From Candidatus Eisenbergiella intestinipullorum (GTDB lineage Bacteria > Bacillota > Clostridia > Lachnospirales > Lachnospiraceae), in NCBI GenBank assembly GCA_019119815.1, contig DWWH01000022.1:62001-126000 (forward strand): a stretch of 64,000 bases of DNA, read 5' to 3'. Made by a program: the position numbers and the translations under genes. Below, piece after piece: positions 1 through 12,481 of the stretch (positions within the stretch are counted from its first letter, which is position 1; every line of letters starts with the position of its first letter). The notes beneath the pieces are model-generated. The model made no database searches, was not told the origin of the DNA, and saw only the letters and a list, made by a program, of their open reading frames with translations.

Positions 1-6
1 AACAGA

Positions 7-27
7 AAGCCGGTTCCATGCCGGCTT
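7..27. other. Hairpin at window start
   Basis: A 7-bp perfect inverted repeat (AAGCCGG / CCGGCTT) with a 7-nt loop lies just inside the window edge. It could be the stem of a terminator of the gene left of the window, but no T-tract follows, so the role is unproven. Confidence 0.3.
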
Positions 28-157
28 CTCCGGGAGGAAAAAGGCGTTCGGGTCAGCGGCTGATCAATGCAAAGGGAAGTGGAGGAAGCGGCGGAAGACG
101 GCCTGCTTCCTGAAAGAAATGGAATGCCGTATTACAGCGGCGGAAAAAGAGGAAAAT

Positions 158-2038
158 ATGAAGAAAAAAAAGGACAGGCGGGTGACCTGTCAGGCTCTGG
201 ACATTACGGGAGGATTCTGGAAGGAGAAGCAGCAGCTGTTCCGCAGGGTGACGCTGGATGCGGTATATGACAGGTTTGAAGAGACGGGAAGATTTGACGC
301 GCTGAACTGCTCCTGGAAAGAGGGGATGCCCAATAAGCCCCATATTTTCTGGGATTCCGATGTGGCCAAATGGATCGAGGGAGCGGCGTATTTTCTGCTG
401 AAGCAGCGGGATGAAGAGCTGGAAGCAAGGGTGGACGAGCTGATTGACCGGATGGAAAAGCACCAGTGGGAGGACGGTTACCTGAACAGCTACTTTACGA
501 CTGTGGAGCCGGAGGAGCGGTTTCAGCGCAGAACGGATCATGAGCTGTACTGTGCGGGGCATCTGGCGGAAGCTGCCGTCGCCTATGCTCAGGCGACCGG
601 CAAGAGAAAGCTGCTTGAAATCGTGGAAAAGTATATGGCGCTGATCGACCGCGTGTTCCGGCAGGAGCATTCCGCCGCCTTTGATACGCCGGGCCATGAG
701 GAGATTGAGCTTGCCCTGTACCGGCTCTATGAATATACCGGAAAGGAATGCTACCGCAGGCTGGCGGAGTATTTCGTGGATACGAGAGGAACCAGCAGCA
801 GGGATGAGACCTACAGGCATGCCGACCAGGAAAATATGCAGTCCCATCTTCCGGTCAGGCAGCAGAAAACGGCGGAGGGGCACTGCGTAAGGGCCCTGTA
901 TCTGTACAGCGCCATGGCGGATCAGGCCAGGATCGACCATGACGGAGAAATGGAGCAGGTCTGCAAGACATTATTTGAAAATATCACGAAAAAACGGATG
1001 TACATTACCGGAGGCATCGGTTCCACCCACCGGGGAGAATCCTTTACCTTTGACTATGATCTTCCGGAATATACGGCATATAATGAAACCTGCGCTTCCA
1101 TCGCGCTGGCCATGTTCTGCCGCAGGATGTGGCTGTTGGAAGCGGATGGAAAATATGCGGACTGTGCGGAAAGGGCCATATATAATACGGTGCTCTCCGG
1201 GGTATCCCTGTCAGGAGACCGTTTCTTCTACGAAAACCCTCTGGCGGCCGATCCGGCAAGGAACGCGTTTAATGCGTCAAGAGCGAAGGGGCTGCAGGAG
1301 CATCTGCCCATCCTGAGCCGGGTGAAGGTATTCGACTGCTCCTGCTGCCCGCCCAACCTGCTCCGTTTTGTGGGATCGATCGCGGATTATATGTATTCCG
1401 TCTCCGGAAACACCATATATGCCCACTGCTACATGGAAGCGGAAGGGGAAATCGAAGTGTCCGGAGGAAGGATGAGGCTGAAGCAGGAGACCGGATATCC
1501 CTATGACGGAAGGATCCGCATCCTCACAGAAACGGAAGGGGCCTGCGAAATTGCGCTGCATCTGCCTTCCTGGTCAGAACAGTGGAAGCTTACCGTAAAC
1601 GGAAAGGAAGCGGAAGCCGTGTTAAGGAAGGGTTATCTCTATGTGCAGCGCGAGTGGAAATGCGGGGACTGCCTGGAGCTGGAACTGGATATGGGCATCC
1701 GCTTCTGGGAATCCAACCCCAGGGTGATCGATACCTGTGGAAGAATTGCGGTTACGAGAGGGCCGCTGGTGTTCTGTGCTGAGGGAATCGATAATGCTGA
1801 TCTTCTGCTGCGGGATGTGCGGATCAAACCTGAGCAGAAAGGGGAAATTGGTTCCAGACAGATGGAAGGGACGACGCTTCCGGTGCTGGAACTGGATGGC
1901 GAGGTCAGAGAGCAGGAGGAGGAACTGTATATCAAACCGGGAAAGCCGCTCCGGCGGGTAAAACTGCACCTGATCCCCTATTTTGCCTGGGCGAACAGAC
2001 AGGTCACGTCGATGAATACCTGGTTTCTGGAAGAATGA
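158..2038 (+). CDS. GH127-family glycosidase (beta-L-arabinofuranosidase-like)
   Basis: The 626-residue product looks like a cytoplasmic glycoside hydrolase of family 127 (formerly DUF1680), whose characterised members release beta-L-arabinofuranose using a zinc-bound cysteine nucleophile. The family hallmarks are visible: the Glu-x-Cys pair at E310/C312 (NETCASIA) and the Cys-Cys-Pro-Pro-Asn motif at C396-C397, matching the zinc ligands and nucleophile. No signal peptide is seen, so it should act on imported oligosaccharides. The ATG at 158 is preceded by AGAGGA; an in-frame ATG at 119 has no ribosome site. A terminator follows, so it is the last gene of its unit. Exact substrate cannot be read from sequence. 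Confidence 0.9.
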   Translation: MKKKKDRRVTCQALDITGGFWKEKQQLFRRVTLDAVYDRFEETGRFDALNCSWKEGMPNKPHIFWDSDVAKWIEGAAYFLLKQRDEELEARVDELIDRMEKHQWEDGYLNSYFTTVEPEERFQRRTDHELYCAGHLAEAAVAYAQATGKRKLLEIVEKYMALIDRVFRQEHSAAFDTPGHEEIELALYRLYEYTGKECYRRLAEYFVDTRGTSSRDETYRHADQENMQSHLPVRQQKTAEGHCVRALYLYSAMADQARIDHDGEMEQVCKTLFENITKKRMYITGGIGSTHRGESFTFDYDLPEYTAYNETCASIALAMFCRRMWLLEADGKYADCAERAIYNTVLSGVSLSGDRFFYENPLAADPARNAFNASRAKGLQEHLPILSRVKVFDCSCCPPNLLRFVGSIADYMYSVSGNTIYAHCYMEAEGEIEVSGGRMRLKQETGYPYDGRIRILTETEGACEIALHLPSWSEQWKLTVNGKEAEAVLRKGYLYVQREWKCGDCLELELDMGIRFWESNPRVIDTCGRIAVTRGPLVFCAEGIDNADLLLRDVRIKPEQKGEIGSRQMEGTTLPVLELDGEVREQEEELYIKPGKPLRRVKLHLIPYFAWANRQVTSMNTWFLEE

Positions 2039-2088
2039 GAATTCCGGAAGATATGGAATGGAAAAGATGGCTGCAGCATGATACAATG

Positions 2089-2114
2089 AAGGCGTCCTGA
2101 AAGGGGCGCCTTTT
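2089..2114 (+). terminator. Rho-independent terminator after GH127 gene
   Basis: AAGGCGTCC and GGGGCGCCTT form a GC-rich stem around a short TGAAA loop, followed by TTTT. Confidence 0.75.
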
Positions 2115-2175
2115 CTGCCCGTCCGTTTTTTGCGCGGGAGATTTCAAATTGGATGAAAAATATCCTCGGACGGGT

Positions 2176-2181
2176 TATAAT
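2176..2181 (+). promoter_or_regulatory. Possible -10 box of the YitT-type gene
   Basis: A perfect TATAAT lies about 80 nt before the chosen start codon and just after the upstream terminator. No convincing -35 hexamer is found at 16-18 nt, so only the -10 box is called. Confidence 0.35.
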
Positions 2182-2261
2182 AAACAGGAAGCAGGATGGA
2201 GTCTGCCGGGCAGAAAATAAAAGAGAGGCTGCCCTTTGGAGCAGAAAAGGAGGATGCAGAC

Positions 2262-3176
2262 ATGGAGCATGCGGCACAGAAACTTCAGGAGATTGAAAAA
2301 TACTGGAAATGGTATCAGATTAACCGTTATCTCGGAGCACTGGCGGGGGCGGTGATCTACGCCTTTGGAATCAATCTGTTTATCGTTCCGGTTTCTCTGT
2401 ACAGCGGCGGCATCATGGGCTTCGCCCAGGTGATCCGGACGGTGCTGGTGGAATATCTGCATGCGCCTTTTCAGAATTTTGATGTGGCCGGCGTGATTTA
2501 TTACCTGATCAACGCGCCGATCCTTCTTTTATCCATGAAACGGATCGGACGGAGGTTTTTTGCCAAGACGGTGATGTGCGTCACGGTGGTGACGGTGCTG
2601 CTTTCCGTGATTCCCATTCCGGCGCAGCCCATTCTTCCCGAGGATACCCTCGCCTGTTGCGTGATCGGCGGCATCATCTGCGGAGTGGGAATGGGAATCG
2701 CACTGAAGTGCGGCGGCTCCCTGGGAGGTACGGACATTGTGGGCATGATGCTCATCAAGTGGCGCAGAGATTTCCGCGTAGGCCGGGTGAACATGAGTGT
2801 GAACGTGGTGCTGTACGGGATCTGCCTGTTCCTGTTTAATGTCCCTACCGTGATCTACTCCCTGATCTATGCCTTCGTCAGCGCCTTTGCCATCGACAAG
2901 GTGCATGCCCAGACCATCAACGTAGAGGTGCGGGTGATTACCAAAGCGAAGGATGAGGAGATGGAAAAGGAAATCTTTTCCGAGCTGGACCGGGGCGTGA
3001 CGAAGTGGGAGGCGGTAGGCGCCTATACCGACGAGCCCGTGCACGTGCTTTATATCCTGGCCTCCAAATACGAGCTGAGTCAGCTGAAAAATATTGTATA
3101 CAGGCATGATCCCCATGCCTTCGTGGTGATTGACGAGGGCGTTTCTGTGGTGGGAAATTATAAGACGAGGCTTTAA
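2262..3176 (+). CDS. YitT/DUF161-DUF2179 family membrane protein
   Basis: A 304-residue integral membrane protein. The N-terminal two thirds hold about five hydrophobic segments with glycine-rich turns typical of YitT proteins (SLYSGG near the first loop, GGSLGGTD in the middle). The C-terminal third is a soluble DUF2179 domain. The family is widespread in Firmicutes; its transport or signalling role is not settled. The ATG at 2262 follows AGGAGG at good spacing, whereas the in-frame ATG at 2196 sits close to the predicted transcription start and has no ribosome site. It converges on the DUF1846 gene; a hairpin at 3247-3292 separates the two. Confidence 0.88.
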   Translation: MEHAAQKLQEIEKYWKWYQINRYLGALAGAVIYAFGINLFIVPVSLYSGGIMGFAQVIRTVLVEYLHAPFQNFDVAGVIYYLINAPILLLSMKRIGRRFFAKTVMCVTVVTVLLSVIPIPAQPILPEDTLACCVIGGIICGVGMGIALKCGGSLGGTDIVGMMLIKWRRDFRVGRVNMSVNVVLYGICLFLFNVPTVIYSLIYAFVSAFAIDKVHAQTINVEVRVITKAKDEEMEKEIFSELDRGVTKWEAVGAYTDEPVHVLYILASKYELSQLKNIVYRHDPHAFVVIDEGVSVVGNYKTRL

Positions 3177-3240
3177 ATTTAAAGAAGAAAAACGACAGAA
3201 AATAAAAAGGGAAACAGAAGAGAAAACAGGATCAGGAAAT

Positions 3241-3292
3241 GAAAAAACCGGCCGTGTGATACGCATTCCAATGTGCGTATCATGCGGCCGGT
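3241..3292 (-). terminator. Strong terminator of the pyrG-DUF1846 unit
   Basis: A very long imperfect stem (ACCGGCCG ... TGATACGCA / TGCGTATCA ... CGGCCGGT) is followed, on the minus strand, by a run of six T. The plus strand has no T-tract after it, so it serves mainly the minus-strand transcript, though it may also slow readthrough from the convergent YitT gene. Confidence 0.8.
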
Positions 3293-3323
3293 CTGCTGAA
3301 AGGGACGAAAGACCGGCTTTCTG

Positions 3324-4798
3324 TTACCTTCTGTCGTCCTTCGCTTCGGTTTTGGGCTCGCAGGTCAGGTGCATGCCCAGCTTTTTGAAAACCCCCTCAT
3401 CCACGGAAGAGAGCATGACGGAGGAATGGACCTCACAGCCGCGAAGCTGCCTCAGAGCGCTCAGCGCGAGGGCGGCCCGTTTGTCCGTCGCCGCGCTGAT
3501 GGACAGGGCGATCAGGATCTCATCCGTGTGCAGCCTGGGATTGATGCTTCCCAGATAGGCGGTCTTGAGCGTCTGAATCGGCTCGATGGCGGTGGGAGAG
3601 ACCAGATGAACCTCATGGTCGATTCCCTCTATCACCTTCAGGGAATTTAACAGGCAGGCGGAAGCGGCGCCCAGCAGGTCGGTGGTCTTTCCGGTGACGA
3701 GCTGGCCGTCAGGAAGCTCGATGGCCACCGCCGGATGGCCGGTTTCTTCCTCCCGCTGCATGGCCGCCTTCACGACCGGGCGGTCATTGATGGTCAGGCC
3801 GCCCTGCTTCATGAGAAGCTGAAGCTTGTACAGGATTTCTTTGGAGCTGTTTCCGCGCTTGAGGTCGCACAGGCAGGAATAGTAACGGCGGATGATCTCC
3901 TGATTGGCGGCTTCCCGGCAGGCCGCGTCGTCGATGATGCAGTTTCCCGCCATATTGACGCCCATATCGGTGGGAGACTTATAGGGACATTCTCCCATGA
4001 TCTCCTCAAAAATGGCGTGCAGCACCGGGAAGATCTCCACATCCCGGTTGTAGTTTACCGTGGTGGTATGATAGGCCTCCAGATGGAAGGGGTCGATCAT
4101 GTTCACATCGTTCAGGTCGGCCGTCGCCGCCTCATATGCGATGTTGACCGGATGTTTCAGGGGCAGGTTCCAGATGGGGAAGGTTTCAAATTTCGCGTAG
4201 CCCGCCTGCACGCCCCGCTTGTGTTCATGATAGAGCTGAGAAAGACAGGTGGCCATTTTCCCGCTTCCCGGCCCGGGGGCCGTGACGACCACCAGAGGGC
4301 GGGTGGTCTCCACATATTCGTTTCTGCCATATCCCTCGTCGCTTACGATCAGGTCGATGTTGTCCGGATAGCCCTCGATCATATAGTGAAGATAGGAACG
4401 GATTCCCAGGTTGTTCAGCTTTGTCCGGAACTGATCTGCGGAAGGCTGTCCGGCGTACTGGGTGATGACGACGGAATCGGACAGAAAGCTGTTCTCCCGG
4501 AAGGTCTGGATGAGACGGATGACCTCCGCGCTGTAGGTCAGCCCGGAATCCTGCCGGATCTTGTTGCTTTCGATGGCGGAGGCGCTGATGACCAGCACGA
4601 TCTCCGCCTGATCCTTCAGCTGCCGGAGCATTTTGAATTTGCTGTCCGGCTCAAAGCCAGGCAGCACGCGGGAGGCGTGGTAGTCGTCAAAGAGCTTGCC
4701 GCCGAATTCCAGATAGAGCTTGTCGCCGAACATGGCGATGCGCTCCCGGATGTGTTCGGACTGCATTTTCAGATATTTGTTATTATCGAATCCGTATC

Positions 4799-4802
<4 letters not shown>
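3324..4802 (-). CDS. DUF1846 family protein
   Basis: The 492-residue soluble protein matches the DUF1846 family in length and in its N-terminus ([10 protein letters not shown]). It has a glycine-rich segment in the middle ([10 protein letters not shown]) that looks like a nucleotide-binding loop. The family's function is not established as far as I know. Its ATG overlaps the pyrG stop codon as ATGA (4799-4802), a classical arrangement for translational coupling, so it is made with CTP synthase. An extended reading frame further upstream lies inside pyrG and is not used here. A strong terminator follows. Confidence 0.88.
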
Positions 4803-6442
<1,640 letters not shown>

Positions 6443-6555
6443 AGAGTTCTCCAATCTGCCGCGTCTGTCACACGCGGCCTGCTGCAATTGAGTGGTGTCA
6501 TCAGGGGAAAAAGCCGCCCCGCAGAAGCCGCCCGTCCCGAAAATCTAATTTTAAT

Positions 6556-6585
6556 ATTATACAACGAAAAACAGGAGAAAATCTA
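6556..6585 (-). promoter_or_regulatory. Probable pyrG promoter
   Basis: On the minus strand a perfect TATAAT lies at 6561-6556, with a weak -35-like TAGATT 18 nt upstream (6585-6580). This gives a leader of about 110 nt before pyrG. The 398-nt divergent gap 6443-6840 otherwise holds the ftsH promoter and no gene. Confidence 0.45.
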
Positions 6586-6670
6586 CCTTTTTTTGAAAAA
6601 AATCATCGGCCGTGTTGCGGGAATTTAATAAATCTTTTATAGTTCACACGATATTTTCACAGAATAAATA

Positions 6671-6699
6671 TTGATTTATGAACGGTGAAACCATATAAT
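6671..6699 (+). promoter_or_regulatory. ftsH promoter (sigma-A type)
   Basis: TTGATT (6671-6676) and TATAAT (6694-6699) are separated by exactly 17 nt, in AT-rich DNA. The predicted start leaves about 135 nt of leader before ftsH, which includes an in-frame ATG at 6706 that has no ribosome site. Confidence 0.8.
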
Positions 6700-6840
6700 G
6701 GGTAAGTGTTAAACACGCGCCGGAGCGAGTATCTGCCTGTATTTCAGGATATCTTCCCGTTATCCCCGCTCAGAGCGCGTGAATGCTATGAAGCGGAGGC
6801 GATTCCGTCAGGAGTCGTTACTACAGAAAGGTTTTTACGA

Positions 6841-9336
6841 ATGGACAACAATAATCTGAACAGCTATAACGGAGGAGGCGGTTATAACAACAATAACGGC
6901 CAGGGCGGAGGCCCGCAGGGACCGGGAGGTCCGGGAGGCCAGCCGCCGAGAAGACAGAACCTGATGATGATCCTGATCGCCGCGCTGGTGACGCTGGTGT
7001 GCATGAGCTTTTTCATGAGGATGCTCAGCGGCGTTTCCAGTCAGGAGATCTCCTATAACGAATTCCTGGAAATGGTGGAAGAGGGGCGCGTGGAGCGCGT
7101 GGAGATCGGAGATTCCCAGATCACCATCATTCCCAAAACAGATAACAATAATAATCCCTTCCTGCAGCAGCCGGAGATCACCTACTATACCGGGCTGGTG
7201 CAGGACGATACGCTGACCCAGTATCTGAAGGACAACGGAGTGGAGATCTACGGAGAGGTTCCGGACAGCTCCGGCCTGATCCTGTCGATCCTTCTGACCT
7301 ATGTGCTGCCCTTCGTGGCGATCATCATCCTGTTCAATTTCCTGATGAGGAAGATGTCCGGAGGCGGCGGCCCCATGGGCGTGGGAAAGAGCAACGCCAA
7401 GGTCTATGTGCAGAAGGAAACGGGCGTCACCTTTAAGGATGTGGCAGGGGAGGACGAGGCGAAGGAATCCCTGCAGGAGGTGGTGGATTTCCTCCATAAT
7501 CCGGGAAGATATTCCAAGATCGGAGCGAAGCTTCCCAAGGGAGCGCTGCTTGTCGGCCCTCCCGGAACCGGTAAGACGCTCCTTGCGAAGGCGGTGGCCG
7601 GTGAGGCGCATGTGCCGTTTTTCTCTCTGACCGGCTCTGATTTTATTGAACTCTACGTGGGTGTCGGCGCTTCCCGTGTGCGCGACCTGTTCAAGGAAGC
7701 CACGAAGAACGCGCCCTGTATCATTTTCATCGACGAGATCGACGCCATCGGCCGCAGCCGGGATTCCAAGTACGGCGGCGGAAATGAGGAGCGGGAACAG
7801 ACGCTGAATCAGCTTTTAAGTGAGATGGACGGTTTCGACAGCTCCCGCGGTATTCTGATCCTGGGCGCGACGAACCGGCCGGAGATTTTGGATAAGGCCC
7901 TGCTTCGCCCGGGCCGTTTTGACCGGCAGATCATCGTGGATAAGCCGGATCTGAAGGGACGTGTGGAGATCCTGAAGGTACATTCCAAGGACGTCCTGAT
8001 GGATGAAACCGTGGATCTGGACGCCATCGCGCTCGCGACCAGCGGGGCGGTCGGCTCCGATCTTGCCAATATGATCAACGAGGCCGCCATCAACGCGGTC
8101 AAGCAGGGCAGAGATTATGTCTGCCAGAAGGATCTGTTTGAGGCTGTGGAGCAGGTTCTTGTGGGGAAGGAGAAGAAGGACCGCATCATGAGCAAAGAGG
8201 AGCGGCGCATCGTTTCCTACCACGAGGTGGGCCACGCGCTGGTATCCGCCCTGCAGAAGAACTCCGAGCCCGTGCAGAAGATCACCATCGTTCCCAGGAC
8301 CATGGGCGCGCTGGGGTACGTGATGCAGGTGCCGGAGGAGGAAAAATTCCTGAACACGGAGGCGGAGCTTCACGCTATGCTGGTGGGCCTGCTGGCCGGC
8401 CGCGCGGCGGAGGAGATCGTGTTTGATACCGTGACCACGGGAGCTTCCAACGACATTGAAAAAGCGACCAGTATCGCCAGAGCCATGGTGACCCAGTACG
8501 GCATGAGCAAAAAGTTCGGCCTGATCGGACTTCAGACGATTGAGAGCCAGTACCTGGAGGGCCGGGCCGTGATGAACTGCTCGGATGTGACTGCGGCTGA
8601 GGTGGACTCCGAGGTAATGCGCATCCTGAAGGAGTGCTATGAAGAGGCGCTGACGCTGCTTCGTGAGAACCGTACCATTCTGGATAAGATCGCCGCATAT
8701 CTGATCGAGAAGGAGACCATTACCGGTAAGGAATTCATGAAGATTTACCGGAAGGAAAAGGGCATTCCGGAGCCGGAAGAAAAGCCGGAAAATGCCGGAG
8801 CACAGATGCAGACGCCCCCTGTGGGCGGGCAGCCTTCCGCAGATCCCTCCGCTCCGGGGCCGATGAACGGAGCGTCCGGAAACGGAAATGCCTGGCAGCC
8901 GGGGCCGGCGGATGGTGCTTTTGGGAACGGAAATGCCTGGCAGCCAGGGCCAATGAACGGAGCCCCCGGAAATGGTCCGGCCGGTCCTTTGCAGAACGAT
9001 ACCCCGCCCGGCTTCGGACAGGATCCGCAGATGCCGCCCATTCAGGGAGCAGGTTTCGGTTACGGCATGCCGGGCCCCGGCGGACAGAACGCAGGATGCG
9101 GCCCCGCCGGCCAGCCGGAGCAGCAGCCGGGCGATAGCTGGTGGGACAATGAGGGAAGCGGAATCCCGGAGCAGAACACAGATTTCTGGGAAAACGGCAG
9201 TGATTTTCGCGAAAACGGCGGTGCGCCGGAAAGCGGAGAGAATGGAGACGGAGAAAATGGACAGGACCGGCCTCAGGGGCCGGTGGGAAGATTTTCCAAT
9301 GCGCCGCTTCCGCCGTCGGATCAGAAACAGAGATAA
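6841..9336 (+). CDS. ftsH: ATP-dependent zinc metalloprotease FtsH
   Basis: Membrane-anchored AAA+ protease that extracts and degrades membrane and regulatory proteins. In order: a short Gly/Asn-rich N-terminus, a membrane segment near residue 40-60, a periplasm-type external domain, a second membrane segment near 140-165, the AAA domain with Walker A GPPGTGKT at 239-246, and the peptidase domain with zinc motif HEVGH at 461-465. The core ends near residue 640, as usual. It is followed by about 190 residues rich in Pro, Gly, Asn and Gln, including near-repeats of [10 protein letters not shown], so the protein is 831 residues rather than the common 600-650. The ATG at 6841 follows AGAAAGG; the frame back to 6706 is untranslated leader. 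Confidence 0.97.
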   Translation: MDNNNLNSYNGGGGYNNNNGQGGGPQGPGGPGGQPPRRQNLMMILIAALVTLVCMSFFMRMLSGVSSQEISYNEFLEMVEEGRVERVEIGDSQITIIPKTDNNNNPFLQQPEITYYTGLVQDDTLTQYLKDNGVEIYGEVPDSSGLILSILLTYVLPFVAIIILFNFLMRKMSGGGGPMGVGKSNAKVYVQKETGVTFKDVAGEDEAKESLQEVVDFLHNPGRYSKIGAKLPKGALLVGPPGTGKTLLAKAVAGEAHVPFFSLTGSDFIELYVGVGASRVRDLFKEATKNAPCIIFIDEIDAIGRSRDSKYGGGNEEREQTLNQLLSEMDGFDSSRGILILGATNRPEILDKALLRPGRFDRQIIVDKPDLKGRVEILKVHSKDVLMDETVDLDAIALATSGAVGSDLANMINEAAINAVKQGRDYVCQKDLFEAVEQVLVGKEKKDRIMSKEERRIVSYHEVGHALVSALQKNSEPVQKITIVPRTMGALGYVMQVPEEEKFLNTEAELHAMLVGLLAGRAAEEIVFDTVTTGASNDIEKATSIARAMVTQYGMSKKFGLIGLQTIESQYLEGRAVMNCSDVTAAEVDSEVMRILKECYEEALTLLRENRTILDKIAAYLIEKETITGKEFMKIYRKEKGIPEPEEKPENAGAQMQTPPVGGQPSADPSAPGPMNGASGNGNAWQPGPADGAFGNGNAWQPGPMNGAPGNGPAGPLQNDTPPGFGQDPQMPPIQGAGFGYGMPGPGGQNAGCGPAGQPEQQPGDSWWDNEGSGIPEQNTDFWENGSDFRENGGAPESGENGDGENGQDRPQGPVGRFSNAPLPPSDQKQR

Positions 9337-9376
9337 AAATGCCCTGAGCCGCCGCAGGCGGCAGAAACGCGCGGCA

Positions 9377-9408
9377 AAAGCCGTCTTCAGAGGATGGAGA
9401 CGGCTTTT
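9377..9408 (+). terminator. Rho-independent terminator after ftsH
   Basis: AAAAGCCGTC and GACGGCTTTT form a 10-bp perfect stem that ends in the T-tract, immediately before the uvrC ribosome site. Confidence 0.75.
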
Positions 9409-9433
9409 ATGATGCGTGTGTCTGGAGGTGAAA

Positions 9434-11305
9434 ATGTTTCAGATCGAAGAGGAACTGAAAAAGCTTCCGGCAAAGCCGGGGGTCTATATCATGCATGATA
9501 AGGATGATGCGATCATCTACGTGGGAAAGGCGATCAGCCTGCGGAACCGGGTACGTTCCTATTTCCGGGAAAGCACGAACAAAAGTCCGAAGATCGAGAA
9601 GATGGTGACCAGGATCGCACGCTTTGAGTATATTGTGACCGACTCGGAGCTGGAGGCTCTGGTGCTGGAAAACAATCTGATCAAGGAGCATAACCCGAAG
9701 TACAATACCATGCTGAAGGATGACAAAACCTATCCTTATATTAAAGTAACGGTAGGCGAGGATTTTCCCAGGGTACTGTTTTCCAGGCAGATGAAGAAGG
9801 ATAAATCCAGGTATTTCGGGCCGTTTACCTCGGCCTTTGCGGTGAAGGATACCATCGAGCTGATCAACAAGCTGTATCAGCTGAGAACCTGCAATCGGGT
9901 TCTGCCGCGGGATACCGGACTGGAGCGGCCCTGCCTGAACTATCATATCGGCCAGTGCATGGCTCCCTGCCAGGGGTATGTGACGAAGGAAGAATACCGC
10001 GCGCAGGTGGATCAGGCGCTGGATTTCCTGAACGGGAATTTTGCACCGATTCTGGACAGCCTGAAGCAGAAGATGGAGGAGGCTTCGGAGAATCTGGATT
10101 TTGAGGAGGCGATCCGCTACCGGGATCTGTACAACAGTGTGAAGCAGGTGGCCCAGAAGCAGAAGATCACGGACAGCGACGGGGAGGATAAGGACATCAT
10201 CGCCCTGGCCCGGGATGAAAATGACGCGGTGGTTCAGGTCTTTTTTGTCCGGGGCGGCAAGCTGATCGGCAGAGAGCATTTTATCATGACCCGGACCCAG
10301 GACTGCACCCAGGCTCAGGTCCTTCTGGACTTTGTGAAGCAGTTCTATGCGGGTACGCCCTTCATCCCGAAGGAGCTGATGCTGCAGCATGAGATCGAGG
10401 ACATTCCGGTGCTGGAGCAGTGGCTTTCCGCCAGAAAAGGAAGCAGGGTGCATATCCGCGTGCCGAAGAAGGGCGCAAAGGAAAAGCTGGTGGAGCTGGC
10501 GGCGACCAATGCGAAACTGGTCCTGAGCAAGGACCGGGAGCGCATCAAGCGGGAAGAGGGACGAACCATAGGCGCGGTGAAGGAAATCTGCGCGCTTCTG
10601 TCCATTCCGGAGGCAAACCGGATGGAGGCTTTCGATATTTCCAATATCAGCGGTTTTGAGAACGTGGGCTCCATGGTGGTCTATGAAAAAGGAAAGCCAA
10701 AGCGCAGCGACTACCGGAAATTCAAGATCAAAACAGTGGCAGGCCCGGATGATTATGCCTGCATGAAGGAAGTATTGACCAGGCGCTTCCGGCATGGCAT
10801 GGAGGAAGCGAAGGAGCTGGAGGAGAAGCAGATGGAAAAGGAATTCGGAAGCTTTACCCGATTCCCGGACCTTTTGCTGATGGACGGCGGAAAAGGGCAG
10901 GTAAACGTGGCGCTGCAGGTGCTTTCCGAACTGGGCCTTTCCATCCCGGTCTGCGGTATGGTCAAGGACGATAACCACAGGACAAGGGGGCTGTACTATC
11001 AGAACCGGGAGATCGAGATCGATACCCGCAGCGAGGGATTTAAGCTCATCACCCGGATCCAGGATGAAGCCCATCGCTTTGCCATCGAATACCACCGCTC
11101 TCTGCGAAGCAAAGAGCAGGTGCGCTCTGTCCTGGACGGGATCCCGGGGGTAGGGCCGGCGAGAAGAAAAGCCCTGATGCGGGACTTCCGATCCATCGAC
11201 GAGATCCGTCAGGCGGATGCGGCCAGGCTGTCCCAGGTTCCGGAGATCCCGGAAGCCGTGGCGGAAGAGATCTACGCCTTTTTTCATGCAAAGAAGGAAG
11301 GATGA
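9434..11305 (+). CDS. uvrC: Excinuclease ABC subunit C
   Basis: The 623-residue UvrC makes both incisions in nucleotide excision repair after UvrAB loads on damaged DNA. The GIY-YIG nuclease domain opens the protein (KPGVYIMHD, then IIYVGKA), a UVR coiled-coil motif lies near residue 205-240 ([10 protein letters not shown]), the RNase H-like nuclease domain with DISN follows near 400, and a C-terminal helix-hairpin-helix region ([12 protein letters not shown]) closes it. Length is typical. The ATG at 9434 has GGAGGTG just upstream; the GTG at 9416 does not. Its leader begins right after the ftsH terminator. Confidence 0.96.
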   Translation: MFQIEEELKKLPAKPGVYIMHDKDDAIIYVGKAISLRNRVRSYFRESTNKSPKIEKMVTRIARFEYIVTDSELEALVLENNLIKEHNPKYNTMLKDDKTYPYIKVTVGEDFPRVLFSRQMKKDKSRYFGPFTSAFAVKDTIELINKLYQLRTCNRVLPRDTGLERPCLNYHIGQCMAPCQGYVTKEEYRAQVDQALDFLNGNFAPILDSLKQKMEEASENLDFEEAIRYRDLYNSVKQVAQKQKITDSDGEDKDIIALARDENDAVVQVFFVRGGKLIGREHFIMTRTQDCTQAQVLLDFVKQFYAGTPFIPKELMLQHEIEDIPVLEQWLSARKGSRVHIRVPKKGAKEKLVELAATNAKLVLSKDRERIKREEGRTIGAVKEICALLSIPEANRMEAFDISNISGFENVGSMVVYEKGKPKRSDYRKFKIKTVAGPDDYACMKEVLTRRFRHGMEEAKELEEKQMEKEFGSFTRFPDLLLMDGGKGQVNVALQVLSELGLSIPVCGMVKDDNHRTRGLYYQNREIEIDTRSEGFKLITRIQDEAHRFAIEYHRSLRSKEQVRSVLDGIPGVGPARRKALMRDFRSIDEIRQADAARLSQVPEIPEAVAEEIYAFFHAKKEG

Positions 11306-11336
11306 AGGAATGTCTCTATTTTTTTTCCGCCTTCTG

Positions 11337-11345
11337 TGTTAAAAT
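11337..11345 (+). promoter_or_regulatory. Possible extended -10 promoter of the hprK cluster
   Basis: TGT-TAAAAT fits the TGn extended -10 pattern and is preceded by a T-rich stretch. It lies about 130 nt before hprK in the only sizeable gap before the cluster. No good -35 box is seen. Confidence 0.4.
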
Positions 11346-11475
11346 AAGATAACGTTACAATTCACACACGAATTTATCTGTGGGCGGCTCCTGTCGGTAC
11401 AAGGGACGGGAGGGCCGTTTTGTGTGGCGGGAAGGGATGCGTTCCCGCGGACAGGAAGAACGACAGGAGGTAATT

Positions 11476-12420
11476 ATGCCGCATGTAAATCTTACCGAGA
11501 TCATCGCGAAGATGAAGCTGGAAAACCTGACGCCTGAAGTCGAGGTAAAGGGAATCAAGATCACACAGCCTGATATCAACAGGCCGGCGCTTCAGCTGGC
11601 CGGCTATTTTGAACATCATGAACCCACGCGGGTGCAGATCATCGGTTTTGTGGAATATTCTTATATGGAAGCCATGCCGGAGGAGAGAAAGCTGGAAATC
11701 TACAATCAGTTTTTCTCCTATACCATGCCCTGCGTGGTCTACTGCCGGGAGCTGCAGCCGGATCCGCTGTTTCGGAAGATCGCCATTGAAAAGAAGGTGC
11801 CGATCCTGATGACGAAGAAGGCTACCTCGGCTTTCATGGCGGAGATCATCCGCTGGCTGAATGTGAAGCTGGCTCCCTGTATTTCCGTGCACGGCGTGCT
11901 GGTGGACGTATACGGCGAGGGCGTTCTGATCACGGGCGAGAGCGGGATCGGAAAGTCGGAAGCCGCTCTGGAGCTGATCCGAAGAGGACACCGTCTGGTT
12001 TCCGATGACGTGGTGGAGATCCGCAAGGTCAGCGATGATACGCTGATCGGTACCGCTCCGGACATCACCAAGCATTTCATCGAGCTGCGCGGCATCGGCA
12101 TCATTGATGTGAAGACCCTGTACGGTGTATCCAGTGTCCGTGATACGCAGAATATCGATCTGGTGATCCGCCTGGAGGACTGGAACAAGGATAAGGAGTA
12201 CGACAGACTGGGGCTGGAGGAGGAATACACCGAGTACCTTGGCAACAAGGTGGTCTGCCACAGCATTCCGATCCGGCCCGGCCGGAATCTGGCGGTGATC
12301 TGTGAATCCGCCGCAGTCAACCACCGTCAGAAGAAGATGGGCTACAATGCGGCGCAGGAGCTGTATACCCGTGTGCAGAATTCCCTCGCGCGCAGAAGAG
12401 AAGAGGACGACGAGGAATAA
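11476..12420 (+). CDS. hprK: HPr kinase/phosphorylase
   Basis: The 314-residue bifunctional enzyme phosphorylates Ser46 of HPr and Crh using ATP when glycolytic intermediates are high, and reverses it with phosphate; P-Ser-HPr/Crh then works with CcpA in catabolite repression. The N-terminal domain is followed by the P-loop kinase domain with Walker A GESGIGKS at 154-161 and the HprK signature region after it. A perfect AGGAGG precedes the ATG. It opens a six-gene run whose last member is a Crh-like substrate of this kinase. Confidence 0.97.
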   Translation: MPHVNLTEIIAKMKLENLTPEVEVKGIKITQPDINRPALQLAGYFEHHEPTRVQIIGFVEYSYMEAMPEERKLEIYNQFFSYTMPCVVYCRELQPDPLFRKIAIEKKVPILMTKKATSAFMAEIIRWLNVKLAPCISVHGVLVDVYGEGVLITGESGIGKSEAALELIRRGHRLVSDDVVEIRKVSDDTLIGTAPDITKHFIELRGIGIIDVKTLYGVSSVRDTQNIDLVIRLEDWNKDKEYDRLGLEEEYTEYLGNKVVCHSIPIRPGRNLAVICESAAVNHRQKKMGYNAAQELYTRVQNSLARRREEDDEE

Positions 12421-12481
12421 AGAAAGAAGCCGGCTGCGGCGAAAGCAGCGCTGCAGGACGGCGTTTCGGAACGGAGGAAAA

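Noticed and set aside
9407..11287. 626-codon minus-strand frame opposite uvrC
   Set aside because: Shadow of uvrC codon bias; no ribosome site and no recognisable domain.
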